A stretch of 64,000 nucleotides of DNA, taken from positions 1,426,001 through 1,490,000 of the forward strand of contig JALGAS010000004.1 in the NCBI GenBank assembly GCA_023078685.1, in the 5' to 3' direction. This DNA comes from Neopestalotiopsis rosae. Taxonomy: Eukaryota; Ascomycota; Sordariomycetes; Amphisphaeriales; Sporocadaceae. The translations under genes and the position numbers were made by a program. Under the pieces are notes generated by a model. That model searched no databases and had not been told where the DNA came from. It was given only the letters and a program-made list of their open reading frames with translations. Shown here one piece after another: positions 23,906 through 35,112 of this stretch. The first letter of the stretch is position 1; every line of letters begins with the position of its first letter.

Positions 23906-24696
23906 TTACTTGGGCGGAGAGACTCCAGATATATCTTGCAGTAGCTTGATCAACTGATCTTGCTTCTGCTCATCCAATGCGGCCGCCTTGGCATTCTTTT
24001 GCCGTTTCTGGTACCAATACTTGCCCGATTGCCCTTCCGCGGCCCCCTTTCCTTCGGCCAGCAAGACGTACGTGTCAACGGCGGCATTAATATCGCCCGG
24101 GGCTCCGGAACCACCCATCTTAGTCGGTACCCAGCCCGGATCCATTGAATTGCAGGTGACGCCTGGACCAAATTTCTTTGCGAACCAGGAGGCGAGCATG
24201 ATGTTGTGGAGCTTGCTGTCACTGTAGCCGCATTGCTCAATGTTGCTCAAAGAAGCGTCGCCGCCTTGGTGCATTGAACTGTAAATCATTAGCATTCCTG
24301 CCTATGCACCGACGCAAAAGTGCTATTCCAAGTCACTTACCTGCTGAGAAATACATATCTCTTCGGCGGCGGTTCAACGAGACAAGTGAGCAGATACGGA
24401 GACAGGACGTTGATAGTGAACAGCGTGCCGCCACCACCGCTCAAAATTGCGGCGTTGTGAATGATTGCGTCCCAAGGACCCTTTTCGTTCAGCTGTGCCG
24501 CCAGCGACTTGGTCTCGGCGGGCGACGACAGGTCTCCGATGAAACAGTCGGCCGCTTGGGGGCAGGCCCGGCGCGCGTCTTCGGCCCTCTTGGCGTTGCG
24601 GGCGTGGAGGTATACTTGGTGTCCGCGGCTGGTCAGGGCCTGGGCAGATCGTAGACCGAGCCCGTCTGCTGACCCAGTGATCAAGATTTTGGACAT
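23906..24696 (-). CDS. Short-chain dehydrogenase/reductase (SDR)
   Basis: NAD(P)-dependent oxidoreductase acting on small carbonyl or hydroxyl compounds. Exons 24696-24341 and 24278-23906 join in frame to 242 residues. The Rossmann glycine motif TGSADGLG is at residues 7-14, the structural NAG-like motif appears as HNAAIL, a Ser pair (FLSSSMH) lies at the catalytic Ser position across the intron, and YSDSK supplies the Tyr-xxx-Lys pair. PGWVPTKMGG follows, as in the classical family. The protein ends in a charged helix. It is divergent from the acyl-CoA synthetase and upstream of the O-methyltransferase on the same strand, so co-regulation is plausible. Substrate unknown. Confidence 0.85.
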
Positions 24697-25598
24697 TTTT
24701 GCGAGTGCGAATTCCCGTGATTTGGTGGTTTCGCCAATTACATGAGCATTATGAATTTTTCCTACTCACAATGTTATAGGGCCGTATCGGAATTAAGTCG
24801 CTGTAAATTCCGAAATGGATGAGCCGGACTGGCGTCACGCAAATAGTGAAGCAGAGCCTCGGACGGGACGTGCAATCAATACATACTGCATTTCTTCGGC
24901 GGAGCGTACGAATCTGTTACAGTATAGTCTTTCCATTCTAAATCATCATGATTATTAAGCAGCAGACAATCGTTAACGATAGTACCCGCGTCCACTGTTT
25001 GCTAGAGCCGAAACGACCCTTGTAGCAGCGCTCGTTCCGGGGTCCCGGGGGATCACGCTCGCTACCAAGACGTGGGGTGTCACTTTTCGCCAGCAATCAT
25101 CAAGGCATCGCAGGGAAAGCTTCTAGGCTTTAAATACACGTCAAGCCCCTTCAAAATGGCAGCTCCCGAAAGCCGATCCACGCGGAAGAAGCACGTTCAA
25201 GGACACTTACGCTGTCGCAATCCCATATCCGATTGTGACTCGAGGTCCTACGCGAACCACCAAAAGATCTGCATTGGCGCCGGGACCCCAGCATCTCCAA
25301 AACCGCGGGCAAGCTAAAATGCCTTTTGGCTTTTCGCTACGATGCATCCCCCAGCTTGGTCCCCGCCTCCATGATGTGACAATTAATCCTTGTAGTGTAG
25401 GGCGACTATATGCGGGGAAAAGCAATAAGTCACCATGTTGGACCTCGGCCAGCGTTCTAGATGCCGGGGGATCTGCATTTAGTAGATGACACTGAATTGA
25501 CTTCGTATGTTCCCTTGGAGAAGACACCTCTGAAGTCAAAGAGTCATCCCAAAAATCAAACTGTCTTCGTAAATTGATACGGAACTGTAAAATCAAAA
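24697..25598. promoter_or_regulatory. Divergent promoter region, SDR (-) / acyl-CoA synthetase (+)
   Basis: About 0.9 kb between divergent starts, containing a TTTAAATA element near 25129-25137. No coding feature with domain support. Confidence 0.45.
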
Positions 25599-27570
25599 AT
25601 GGCTTGTAAGTGCCTATACACTAGTATACTGTTTCCATAACAGTCACTTCCGGGCATATCTAATAAATCCTGTAGTATCAGTGGCTGGAGCTGTGGCAGG
25701 TACTGCTGCAATTGCTTCTTACCTGGACGCCAAATACCACATCCGTCATGATGTTCGCGCAGGCAGCACCGCCGCTGCGGTGGATAGGGTCATGAAGTTC
25801 ATTGGCGAGAAGGCAGCAGCACAGAAGATGACCGTCTACAGTTATTTCGAGGATCGTGTCGGCACGCCCGAGGGCGACTATACCTTTCTCATCTTTGAGG
25901 GCAAGGAATGGACGTACACTGAATTCTACAACACCCTTCAGCCGATCGGTAACTGGCTATTGAAAGATCTCGGCGTTCGAAAAGGCGAAATGGTTGCCCT
26001 CGATGGACCCAACTCGCCAGAGTGGCTCATGCTTTGGCTCGCGGTGGAGGGTATTGGGGCGACGTCTGCCTTTATCAACCACAATCTGACGGCCACGTCG
26101 TTGAAGCACTCAGTCGAACTCGGGAAGCCGAGATTCCTCCTGGCAGATGCCAGCATCACCCATCTTGTTTCACCCATCGTAGCCGGCCTCGAGGATTCTG
26201 GTATCAGAACCATATACTACTCACCGGAGTTCCTCCAATCTTTCAACGACACCGAGCCACTTCCCAAAGAATTGCGCCAGAACATTGATCCGATGGGCGT
26301 CTCATGTCTGATCTACACGTCGGGCACTACTGGACTGCCCAAAGGAACAATAATGGATCGCGCAAGAGAAATACGACTTACGGCTCCAGGCCCAGCCAAC
26401 GTCATGCCACTCCAGGCCGGCGATAGAATGTACACCTGCCTGCCAATGTTTCATGGCGCTGGTCACGGCCTCTGCGTCCTTCCATGTATCGGTGTTGGCG
26501 CCACCGTCGTCCTTTCGCGCAAATTCTCCCACCGTACCTTTTGGCCAGAGGTGCACGCTTCGCAGGCAAATATACTGCAATACGTCGGCGAGCTGTGTCG
26601 GTACTTGGTCAATGCCCCTCCGACACCTTTGGACAAGGGACACAATGTCAAGGTGGCGTGGGGTAATGGCATGAGACCCGACGTGTGGGAGACGTTCCGG
26701 GAACGGTTTGGGATCGAGTGTATCAATGAACTCTATGCAGGAACAGACTCAATGGGCTTCTCCAATATTCAAAATAGGGGTGACTTTTCTCGCAGCACCA
26801 TTGGTGTGCGAGGAAAGCTGTGGCACTGGTGGAATGGGTACAGAGAAAAGAGGGTGCTGGTCGATCCCGACACGCAAGAGATTCTGCGCGGCAAGGACGG
26901 ACTGGCTGTCGAGGCCAAGGCGGGCGAGGCGGGCGAAATGATCCATCAGCTCGGTGCTCAGAATCCGGACTTGGGCTCACCGACATACTTTGGCAATCAT
27001 GGTGCTTCGGTCAAGCGCCGAGTGGCCGACGTGTTCGAAAAGGGTGACTTATGGTTCCGATCGGGCGATCTGATGCGACTAGACACAGATGGTAGACTCT
27101 ACTTTGTTGACCGCCTTGGCGACACTTACAGGTGGAAATCAGAAAACGTGTCCACAAACGAAGTAAGCGACGTTGTGGGCGAGTTTCCCCAACTTGCCGA
27201 AACGAACGTCTACGGAGTCCTGGTACCCAACACCGATGGCCGAGCTGGGTGTGCTGCAGTGGTGGTGCGTGAAGGACTTGCACAGCTTGACTTTGCAGCA
27301 CTGGCTGAACACTGTCTGGCGCGACTGCCGCGGTACGCCGTGCCCATCTTCTTGAGGGTATGCCGAGAGCTTGAATACACTGGAACCATGAAGCTACAGA
27401 AGGGTCGCTTGAGATCAGAAGGCATCGACCTGGACGTGATAGAAAGGAATGCAAAGGAGAAGAACGAGGCCGTGGATGCCATGTACTGGCTATCCCCCAA
27501 CGCAAAGGAGTACGTGCCGTTTCGAAGGAAGGATTTGCAACAACTCCGAGGTGGCTCTGTCAGGTTGTAG
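25599..27570 (+). CDS. FATP/very-long-chain acyl-CoA synthetase (AMP-dependent ligase)
   Basis: Activates fatty or aromatic acids to acyl-CoA through an acyl-adenylate; FAT1/FATP members also promote fatty-acid uptake at membranes or peroxisomes. The ATG at 25599 opens a 7-nt first exon (25599-25605), spliced over about 70 nt to 25676-27570. The join gives MALSVAGAVAGTAAIASYL, a hydrophobic N-terminal helix, and 633 residues in all. The P-loop-like AMP motif YTSGTTGLPKG is at about residues 216-226. The FATP-type LPMFHGAGH and NELYAGTDSMGF lie further on, then WFRSGDLMRLD and the FVDRLGDTYRWKSENVST signature, and the C-terminal lid with YTGTMKLQKGRL. All catalytic blocks look intact. It is divergent from the SDR and next to the P450/O-methyltransferase pair, so it may load an acid substrate for that group, or simply serve lipid metabolism. 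Confidence 0.9.
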
Positions 27571-28109
27571 ACTTTCAATGTTTACAAAATACTCGGCTTT
27601 AGGTACTGGGATACCTAAATAATGCAGAGAGCTCCAAACTTGAGCCTAATTGAAGAAAAGCTGAAGTCATGGTGACGAAACTGATCCCATTGTGTTGTCG
27701 CTGCCTACACCCCCGCCAGTGAATACTCTACAATTCACACCTTAATTGCAGTTTTGGTAAATCACTGCATAACACGCGATCGTGTTAAGTTTTCCCAATT
27801 GTTTCGGGGCTTGACACCCGGTGCAGGCACGTATTATCCAACTGTCAATATAAAAAGGCCTATTTACTGTCCCCCGAAAGAGAATCCCTTCCCCCCAAGC
27901 ATTCAATTCTGTGACTTTCAAATTCTCGATCAATTCCATAAGCACAGGGTTAGAAAATCGTCTCCTCAATAGTAACCGAGCATATCATCTATGGAATCAT
28001 TACTTATTTATGGTGGTTGCCGTATTCAAAGCTGTCCGTGGAAGTCGTCTATACTCTTACCCTCTTCGCACCAAGGGATATTCATAACATTTCCTACTCA
28101 CACGTCACG
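27571..28109. other. Intergenic with TATA-like element
   Basis: About 0.54 kb upstream of the acidic unknown gene; no coding feature. A candidate TATA element lies at 27849-27856. Confidence 0.5.
27849..27856 (+). promoter_or_regulatory. Candidate TATA box for the acidic unknown gene
   Basis: TATAAAAA about 250 bases upstream of the ATG at 28110, in a region otherwise without features. Plausible core promoter, unproven. Confidence 0.4.
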
Positions 28110-28805
28110 ATGGTGTTTTCCCCCTCCCGAAATGATACACCCTGCGCTGCCAAGTCACAACCGGATTCGGGTGCGGCAACCAATAATGATGCGTCAGGAA
28201 GTCGGCAATGGCTATCCAAAGAGTTCTCCGATATAGATCTCGACTTACCCGACCAAGACCTTAAAGATTACGAACAAATCGGATACGAAGCAGAGGATGA
28301 GGAGTGGGATAAGATGAGTGATACCGATGACGTTGTTCAACTGGGCCAGGATGAAAAGGGGTGGACAATGGTCAACGAGAGCCGCAAGACCGAGACATCG
28401 ACCAAGTCGCCAAATGCTGGGGAAATTAACCCCTCCCTCGGCCACGATCGAGGAAAGGACGGGGAGGGCACTGACCCCAGGACTTCGGACGCTCGAACTG
28501 GGGAGGAATTCGATCACCAAATCGACTGCCTGGACGAGCCGAAGACACCACCTCGAGTCTTCGCACCACTGACGACTTCGCCAGACGGCGATTACAGCCC
28601 GGAGATGCCGGCGCCGGCTCCGACCCATACCTCACCGAGAACCGCTCGCGTCAGGCGTACTGCTGAGATCCGTAGGCGGATGCTACTGCGTGATATCCAA
28701 TTTCGGGAGTCCCTCGAGATGTATGGGCCCGTGGAGGGAGACGATCGTTACGTGCCCAGCCGCTCACCGTTACCGCAATTGCCGCAAAGGCAGTGGCCAT
28801 TATGA
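28110..28805 (+). CDS. Acidic, low-complexity hypothetical protein
   Basis: Single-exon gene of 231 residues from the ATG at 28110 (ACGATGGTG); the same frame stays open upstream to 28017 but offers no better start. I do not recognise a family. The protein is rich in Asp, Glu, Pro, Ser and Thr, with DIDLDLPDQDLKDYEQIGYE and EDEEWDKMSDTDDV in the first third. It has no signal peptide or membrane helix. The C-terminal third turns basic (RTARVRRTAEIRRRMLLRD) before a Pro/Arg tail. Mostly disordered in appearance; it could be a regulatory or nuclear protein. Existence is supported by the open frame and upstream TATA-like element, not by homology. Confidence 0.55.
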   Translation: MVFSPSRNDTPCAAKSQPDSGAATNNDASGSRQWLSKEFSDIDLDLPDQDLKDYEQIGYEAEDEEWDKMSDTDDVVQLGQDEKGWTMVNESRKTETSTKSPNAGEINPSLGHDRGKDGEGTDPRTSDARTGEEFDHQIDCLDEPKTPPRVFAPLTTSPDGDYSPEMPAPAPTHTSPRTARVRRTAEIRRRMLLRDIQFRESLEMYGPVEGDDRYVPSRSPLPQLPQRQWPL

Positions 28806-29230
28806 CGAGAAGAATCGTCACTCTGGCCTATATTGTTCTGAAGATTCACCGGCGTCTTTTTCTTTACTTCCATATTTCTTAACTCTTCTTTCTCTTCACT
28901 TTTCTCTTTACTTTGGTTGTATATTGTGGCACACCAGGTCTACCTGTAGGCACTAAATATGCACAATTCGTTTATTAGCGGCTAGCGGATACCCCCTGGG
29001 TTTTACGGCTTCACAGTTCAGTCTTTTGCCACCATCCCCGCCAATTGGCAATTCCCACCAACCCGCATCGCCATGCCGTCGGTCGGATATCATCCCTGAT
29101 GCTCCGAAGCCCCGGGCACGGAAATATCTGATAAGCTTTCCTACAATTACTACTCTTGTTATAATCTCACCTTGTTAATTCTTGTTTACGTGCAAAAATA
29201 ATCTCGTTTTGTTCTGCGTGGCGTTCAATC
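28806..29230. other. Intergenic, promoter of kynurenine-formamidase-like gene
   Basis: About 0.4 kb; CT-rich just after the upstream stop (about 28850-28915). No gene. Confidence 0.45.
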
Positions 29231-30229
29231 ATGCGTATACTGAATCTTCTGTCGACGGGCTTGTTCATGGCAGCCTCTTCTCCACAGGTGGACTGCCAGC
29301 CTTCCCTCTCAGAGCCTGCTTCCATGAGCTCTTCCATACAGCTTCCATGCAGGCTGTTCAGACGAGCGCCAGGGATCATGACCCACTTTTACACTACGGA
29401 ACATTACTCCTACGGACCAAATGTTTTGCAGAGTTACGATGTCCATGTTCCCAAGTGTGATGAAAGGAAGGAAGAAAGCCACACCGCAAAACACTGGCTC
29501 GTTTATATTCACGGCGGATACTTTCGCGATTTGACCGTAAACTCGACATCGGTCCTGCCGGCCCTTGATGTTCTCGAGAGCCGCAATACGACCAATCTCA
29601 CCACCACCATTGACCAAGTGGCGGGCATTGCTTCGCTCAACTACCGCCTCTCCGCCTTTCCTGGTGTGCAAGACCCAGTCACGACACCTCCGAATGAGAT
29701 TCAGAATGTGAGCTGGCCCGATCACCTCAACGACGTTTTGGCGGGACTGCGTGACCTCAACCGGCACCACCGTATCGACGGTAACTATGTCATATCCGGT
29801 CACTCAGTGGGCGCGCAAATGGCATTTCTCGCGGCGCTCCAGACGCTGAATGACACGACCGTTCCCAAGCCCATCGCGGTGCTGGGGGTAAGCGGCATCT
29901 ATGATTTCCCTCAAATCCTGCGCACAAACCCCGAGTACACCAACCTCACCCTCAACGCCATCAAGGACCCGGCCTTGCTGGGTTCTGCCAGTCCTGCAGA
30001 GTACCCCTCATCGCTATACGCCCAATTGAACCTGCGCGCTGTCGTGTTGGCGCACAGTCACGATGACGGACTGGTGCCCTGGGATCAGGTTGATACCATG
30101 TATGCAGTCATCAAAGATGTCGCAGTAAAGGAGGCCGAAATTGTGACGCTGCAGGGCGCGCACAATACTATTTGGGGAGGAGGAGTTCAGTTAGCCAAGG
30201 CATTTGCCGGTGCGCTTGCACTGCTTTGA
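29231..30229 (+). CDS. Alpha/beta hydrolase, kynurenine formamidase (BNA7)-like
   Basis: Kynurenine formamidase hydrolyses N-formylkynurenine in tryptophan catabolism toward NAD. Intronless frame of 332 residues. Oxyanion motif HGGY at about residues 94-97 (VYIHGGYFRD), LNYRLS strand, nucleophile elbow GHSVG with Ser192, Asp in the HSHDDGLVPW segment (about 278-279), and His311 in GAHNTIW: the full Ser-Asp-His triad in the expected order. The segment HYSYGPNVLQSYDVHVP matches the BNA7-type N-terminal strand. The first 49 residues have a hydrophobic, signal-like start (MRILNLLSTGLFMAASS) not expected for a cytosolic enzyme. The internal Met50 (position 29378) may be the true start, or this is a secreted or diverged esterase. 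No adjacent kynurenine-pathway gene is present. Confidence 0.75.
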   Translation: MRILNLLSTGLFMAASSPQVDCQPSLSEPASMSSSIQLPCRLFRRAPGIMTHFYTTEHYSYGPNVLQSYDVHVPKCDERKEESHTAKHWLVYIHGGYFRDLTVNSTSVLPALDVLESRNTTNLTTTIDQVAGIASLNYRLSAFPGVQDPVTTPPNEIQNVSWPDHLNDVLAGLRDLNRHHRIDGNYVISGHSVGAQMAFLAALQTLNDTTVPKPIAVLGVSGIYDFPQILRTNPEYTNLTLNAIKDPALLGSASPAEYPSSLYAQLNLRAVVLAHSHDDGLVPWDQVDTMYAVIKDVAVKEAEIVTLQGAHNTIWGGGVQLAKAFAGALALL

Positions 30230-30788
30230 TCGTTAGCCTGCGGAACGGAAACCCTGCTAAAATAATAAGCTGCTAGGCTTCCGAATGTGGAAACTGAGAT
30301 AGTATAATCAAGCGTGGGTCACACAACTCGGGATGTCATTTTCAAACCAATGGTGAAATGCACTTGTCTTAATGATTGGCATGTCTTTGACTGCGGCGGT
30401 ATTACAGCCGCAGATAATTGGCATTATGCAACTTCTCTGCATGCAAGTTACTAAGTACCTTGCGGGCAGGCAGATCGTCAAGCTTGTTGCTGACGGCCAT
30501 TGTAGCGGCTAGTCAAATCCCGCAGCGCCCTTTCCATGACGCTTGGCACCGCGCCCTGTTGGACGAGAATTCCACATCTGTCATTTTCAATGAGACAACT
30601 CCGCGGCCGAGAGTCACCGTCGGGATCTGCGATATACTCATCCATATTGACTCTTTACATATTCTCAACGACTATATAAGCTGCGTGAAGTCCAACTTGA
30701 CAATAGATTCAGCAGGCCAGCAGCACTATAATTCTACGTCCCCACACACAACCCACTCCTATAATCTGAGCACAAATCCAACTTCACG
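30230..30788. other. Intergenic, promoter of glutathione transferase
   Basis: About 0.56 kb. An overlapping open frame at 30418-30927 is judged incidental because it runs into the glutathione-transferase exon in another frame. A good TATA element lies at 30673-30679. Confidence 0.5.
30673..30679 (+). promoter_or_regulatory. TATA box of the glutathione transferase gene
   Basis: TATATAA in the context GACTATATAAGCTGC, about 110 bases before the ATG at 30789; spacing and sequence are typical of a core promoter. Confidence 0.6.
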
Positions 30789-31632
30789 ATGCCTACCACA
30801 ACTCGCGTCGGCGCCGAATCCGCAGCCAACAAGGCTCTCGGTGGTGTCCCAACTGTTCACTACTTTGACTTCATGTCCCGAGGCCGAGGCCAGACCGTTC
30901 GTCTTTTTTGCGAAGATGCCGGAATAGCCTATGACAACTTGGTACGTTCCAGTCAGCCCTCATATGATACTATCATCCAAAAGACTGTGCACTAACATGG
31001 TTTTGGCATATAGTTATACTCGATGGAAGAGTACCCGCAGTTCAAAGAGACAACAATCAAGAAGCTGAACCCGACGGGCAACATTCCCGTGGTTGAGCTC
31101 AATGGCAAGATTTACGTGCAGAGCTATGCCATTTTGCGCCACTTCTCTCGTCTGCTTGACGCCTATGACGGCAAGACGCCCGAGGACAAGTATTTTGTGG
31201 ATGTCATTACCGACATTGTGACCGACTGTAAGTCTCAAGTTCTTTTTTTTCACACTTGCGGAGTAGAAAAAACCTCTTGCCGGAACTTGTACTGATATGG
31301 AGTCGATAGGGCGCACTCTATTCGTCACAGCATTCCTGTCACAGAATAAAGAAGACTACGCCAAGCACCAGCAAGGAGACCGCAAGCACTACCTTGCTGC
31401 AATTGAGAGACATCTCCAGGAGAACACTTCTGCGCAGACTGGACCGTACATCATTGGCAACGACTTCACTTATGGTGATATTCTGCTCTATCAGGTGCTC
31501 CACGATGAGAGCCTGGTCCAGAATGGTCGCAAGGAGCTTCAGGGATATCCCCGCATCAACAAATTCGTGGAAGCTACGGAGGCTAGGCCAAACATCAAGG
31601 CTTTCCTCCAGAGTGATCGGTACAGAGGCTGA
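30789..31632 (+). CDS. Glutathione S-transferase (sigma/GTT-like)
   Basis: Conjugates glutathione to electrophiles or reduces peroxides in the cytosol. Exons 30789-30941, 31014-31227 and 31310-31632 join in frame to 229 residues, normal for the family. The N-terminal thioredoxin-like domain starts at VHYFDFMSRGRGQTVRLF with a catalytic-type Tyr at about residue 25; NIPVVELNG holds the cis-Pro and QSYAILRHFSR the glutathione gamma-Glu-binding SNAIL-like motif. The helical C-terminal domain contains GNDFTYGDILLYQVL, the usual N-capping box region. The second intron interrupts the linker helix at IVTDW. A TATA box lies about 110 bases upstream. Complete. Confidence 0.9.
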
Positions 31633-32740
31633 GCCGCAGCTTCCCTGGTGGAGGGGATAATGTCTCTAGTGCTACACATTTATAGATGTATTTCCACCAA
31701 ATAGTCAGCTCTGCATGACTGACATGCAAAGATTGATGCCCAATTGAAATCGATATTGTGAAGCTCTCCAATCTCGAAACAGAGAAAAGAAAAAGAAACA
31801 AATGAGTGATATTGGGAAAAAAAAAACAATTACGGTCACGCAAACACAATTCGAAAATCGAAATATCTTTAGACAAAGAGTGCTCTAATTCCTTTTCTTT
31901 TTTTTAGAGCAGGGTTCCTTCACTAGGCCTTTTCACTACCACAACGAAAAATGCATTTTCAAAGCTGATTCAAGTTTCCATTGAGATGTAACTTATACGT
32001 ATAAATTTCAGAAAGGTACATATGAAAGCAATAATCAATGTCTATAAGCTGTACTGTATGTCCGTTTCCACGCACTCAACGTAATACCTACCAACCTGGG
32101 TAGTTCTCGAATAGTAATCAAAGACCTGAATGTGCTCTGATAATCCTTCGACCCACGTTGGGGCATGTTATAGTACACAAACAAGGTTTGGCTGGCCCAC
32201 GGTCATGGGACTTGACCTGAATTAGTGGAAGAAAGCCCAGAAGGAGTATTTGAAGGAGTTCTCACCTCAACAAAAGGAATGACAGTTGGAATGGGAAACC
32301 ATAGACTCGAGCTCACTAGCCACGCAATATCGAACAACGACTTTTTAGGCATAAATCAGTAATTCTATAACCGATTTAGTGCGATACCATCTTACCTGAG
32401 CCAATACGAAGAAGAAGAGAGGAACAAAAGAGCTCGTTCAGATAGTCGTAGATCGTTACGTCGAGGTACAAAGGAAATAAGTGCTGAAGAGCTTGTTCCA
32501 GGGTGGAGATCTGAAGTAAATACTATCTCCGTTAGTTAAGAAATACCAAGGTTATAAATCTTATCCTACCTGAAAATAATGGAATGGCATCATTCTCAAG
32601 TCAATGAAAATAGAAGGCCATTGCGGTTACATCCATCTGCCAAATTGCTCAAAAAGTCAGAAACATATTTTGGTTATTAAAACAACAGAAACATATACTA
32701 CCGAGGAAAAGAGAATCTTGAACTTTACGTATTTGAGTCC
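31633..32740. other. AT-rich gene-free stretch between convergent genes
   Basis: About 1.1 kb, AT-rich, with poly-A/T runs near 31817-31826 and 31900-31907. No frame or motif I can support; the 3' ends of the flanking convergent genes (GST +, zinc-finger protein -) lie inside. Confidence 0.5.
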
Positions 32741-34212
32741 TCACATCCGCATACTTGAGCAGCTGTTAGGGCTATTCTGATAGATATCCATCACCTCCTC
32801 CTCATTCAACATATATTGGCTGTTTCCGAACACGGCATTGAAGTTCTGGAAGTTGAAGGGTAAGTCAGTAGTGTCAGTCTCAAAGGAAAATCCTGGTGGT
32901 TCCATCTCCATGTCAATTGGTGGCGAATCCGCTGGTGGGCTCAGTGCTGGTAACCCAGCGGCGCAATCCTCGTTCTTGTTTAGGAACTCTTGCTGATAAA
33001 AGTGATACACCATATATTAGCTCTTGATGCTTGATTCGGGACAGACGATAGGCGAATGAGTGGCTTTTAGAGTTTAACCGATGCCTTCTTACAATGAAAA
33101 CACAGAAAAGACAAAGAAGAGCAGAAAAGTACAAAGGAAATAAACAGGAATTTACATGTCCAGCCGGCCAGCATGATACGGCAAGACACGAGATTACGAC
33201 TATCTGATAGTTCAGACTCACAATTGCAATTCCAACTCGTTTTTGAACCATCATCAGGAAGTCGGCTTTGAGATCGTTTCCAACTTCGTTGAAACGGTCA
33301 TCCAAGTCTCTTCGTACACCATCCATTAGTGCATTTTCCACCTGCTTGAGACCATGTGTATAGGCCTTCAATGCCGATGCTGCAATATCTTGTGACTCAT
33401 AATCTAGAAATTCACTTCAGTATTCGAACAATGGAGATAAAACATGATTCAATGAAACTTACAACAAGATGGTATATTGGAGGCTTTCGGAAATATGATC
33501 CGATAGACCTCTTCCCAACGCTCAGCATCTGTCTTTTGGCCAGTCGGTTTCCTCCGCAGTCGAATGTACTGCGCTTCATTGATGTCGTCCGAAACGTTGT
33601 TTTCGGTAATCTTGCAGGGCACTACTGCCCTTTGGTGTTCCTCCAAGAGATCTCTGCTCATAAAGCTATCATAGCAACGAATACATTGGTGATCAGGCTG
33701 TTTGTGAGCACGATAAATATGTTCTCTGAACAAGCACCATCAGATCGCCACTCCAAACAGTATCAGCTTGACATGTTTACTTACTTCAATCTTGAAATAC
33801 TCGAGAAACCGGGACCGCTGCAAGCCTGGCGGTGGGTGAACCTTGAAGGATCTTTTTTGAAGAAGGGACACGCAAACTTCAGATTAGCAGGTGACCTGAC
33901 CTGCTTTGTCCTGAAAGCCTTTTGCTGATTGCTTTCGCTTCGAATACTCCTTGCAGAGTTGTGCTTTCGCCTGCATGATCCATTTGCAACTTCCATCACT
34001 GTAGCATGACAAGACCCTCGAATATTTGATCTGGTCTGGCTTCCTGCCTCAACTATATTGGTGTGATGCCCAGAGAAGTCGAGCAAGCCACTAAAACTGT
34101 CCATGAAAGTGCGGACTGCCTCGACTTCTCTTTGAGCGTTATATGTATCAGAGCCCCTGTACGAAGTCGTTTTCGCGAGGTCCAAATTGTCGTCGAAATC
34201 ACTGCCATTCAT
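32741..34212 (-). CDS. Fungal C2H2-like zinc-finger protein, paralogue 1
   Basis: Member of an abundant Pezizomycotina family with a degenerate N-terminal zinc-finger pair and a Gln/Asp-rich tail; likely DNA- or RNA-binding, function unproven. Exons 34212-33785, 33725-33463, 33403-33222 and 32992-32741 join in frame to 374 residues. The start is the first ATG after an in-frame TAG. Signature order: FACPFFKKDP, CSGPGF, RLKEHIYRAH (first finger), then HQCIRCYDSF...LLEEHQRAVVPC (second), followed by WEEVYRIIFPKA and IPSCYYE, all hallmarks of the family. The C-terminal tail is acidic with GFSFETDTTDLPFNFQNF. A paralogue lies about 0.9 kb upstream on the same strand. Confidence 0.83.
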
Positions 34213-35112
34213 TGCCAAATCCCCTTGTCTAGACTAAAGTTTCCCCTGTCATTGGAATTATTGGGTCTCGATGGAGATAGATTCGGTCGTAAAGTTTGAG
34301 TCGACTGCTCTTGTTGAGGCTTCCGGTCGCGATCAGAAGTTGACCTCGATCACTTGTGCGCTCACAACAATCGGTGCCAGTTTCGTGATGTGATGATCTG
34401 CAGTTAGCGCACAGACATCGAGATGTCGATATTGGTTGACTAGGCTCTTGATTTCGGAGGCTATGTGGGTGATTGCAAGTGGAAAATGACAATTGCCAAA
34501 AGTCCCATGCTGCATACAGAGAAGGGGTGTGAGGCCCTTTAATCAAGGGGCCACGAGGATGAGGCAGAGTCGTCACAGCCCCCAAAGTTGCATGTCGAAC
34601 AACATCGCAATGCGATGTATAGCCCAACAGACCTTACTGTTTATGTGCTAGCGGTGCATTTCGGCTCCCTGCGCATCGAACCAATAAAATTGAGTCTGCA
34701 ATTTGAATTCCATGGCGGTCTGGAAAGTAACAGGTACTGTACAGATGTACTTGCTTGTTCTTGACTGAACCAAAATCACCAAGAAGAATTTGGAAGCGAA
34801 AACTGAAAACAGCAGATTTGAATCATTCCGATTCAGTAATTCATATTCGAACGAGGTACATGTGGTTGGACCCGATGCATGTGGCATTTGGTACGGCTCG
34901 GGTGCTGCGGCACCTACCTAGGTAGTAGCGGCCTTGGACAAACAAGTACCGAACTCACAAATTCTGCAGAACAGGTACTTAGGCGAACGCTGGGACAAAA
35001 ACTTGGCACCTACGATAGGTATGTACATATGCATAGCGGGGAAGGTGTAGGAAGGTACAGCAGGTGGGCATAATAAGAAGAACCATCATCAATTGACAAG
35101 TCAACTAGCTGC
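34213..35112. other. Intergenic between zinc-finger paralogues
   Basis: About 0.9 kb with no gene I can support; short frames only. Contains the palindromic CACCTACCTAGGTAGTAG at 34911-34928. Confidence 0.5.

Noticed and set aside
30418..30927. Open frame overlapping the first glutathione-transferase exon
   Set aside because: It includes the TATA box and crosses the GST start in another frame; no domain.
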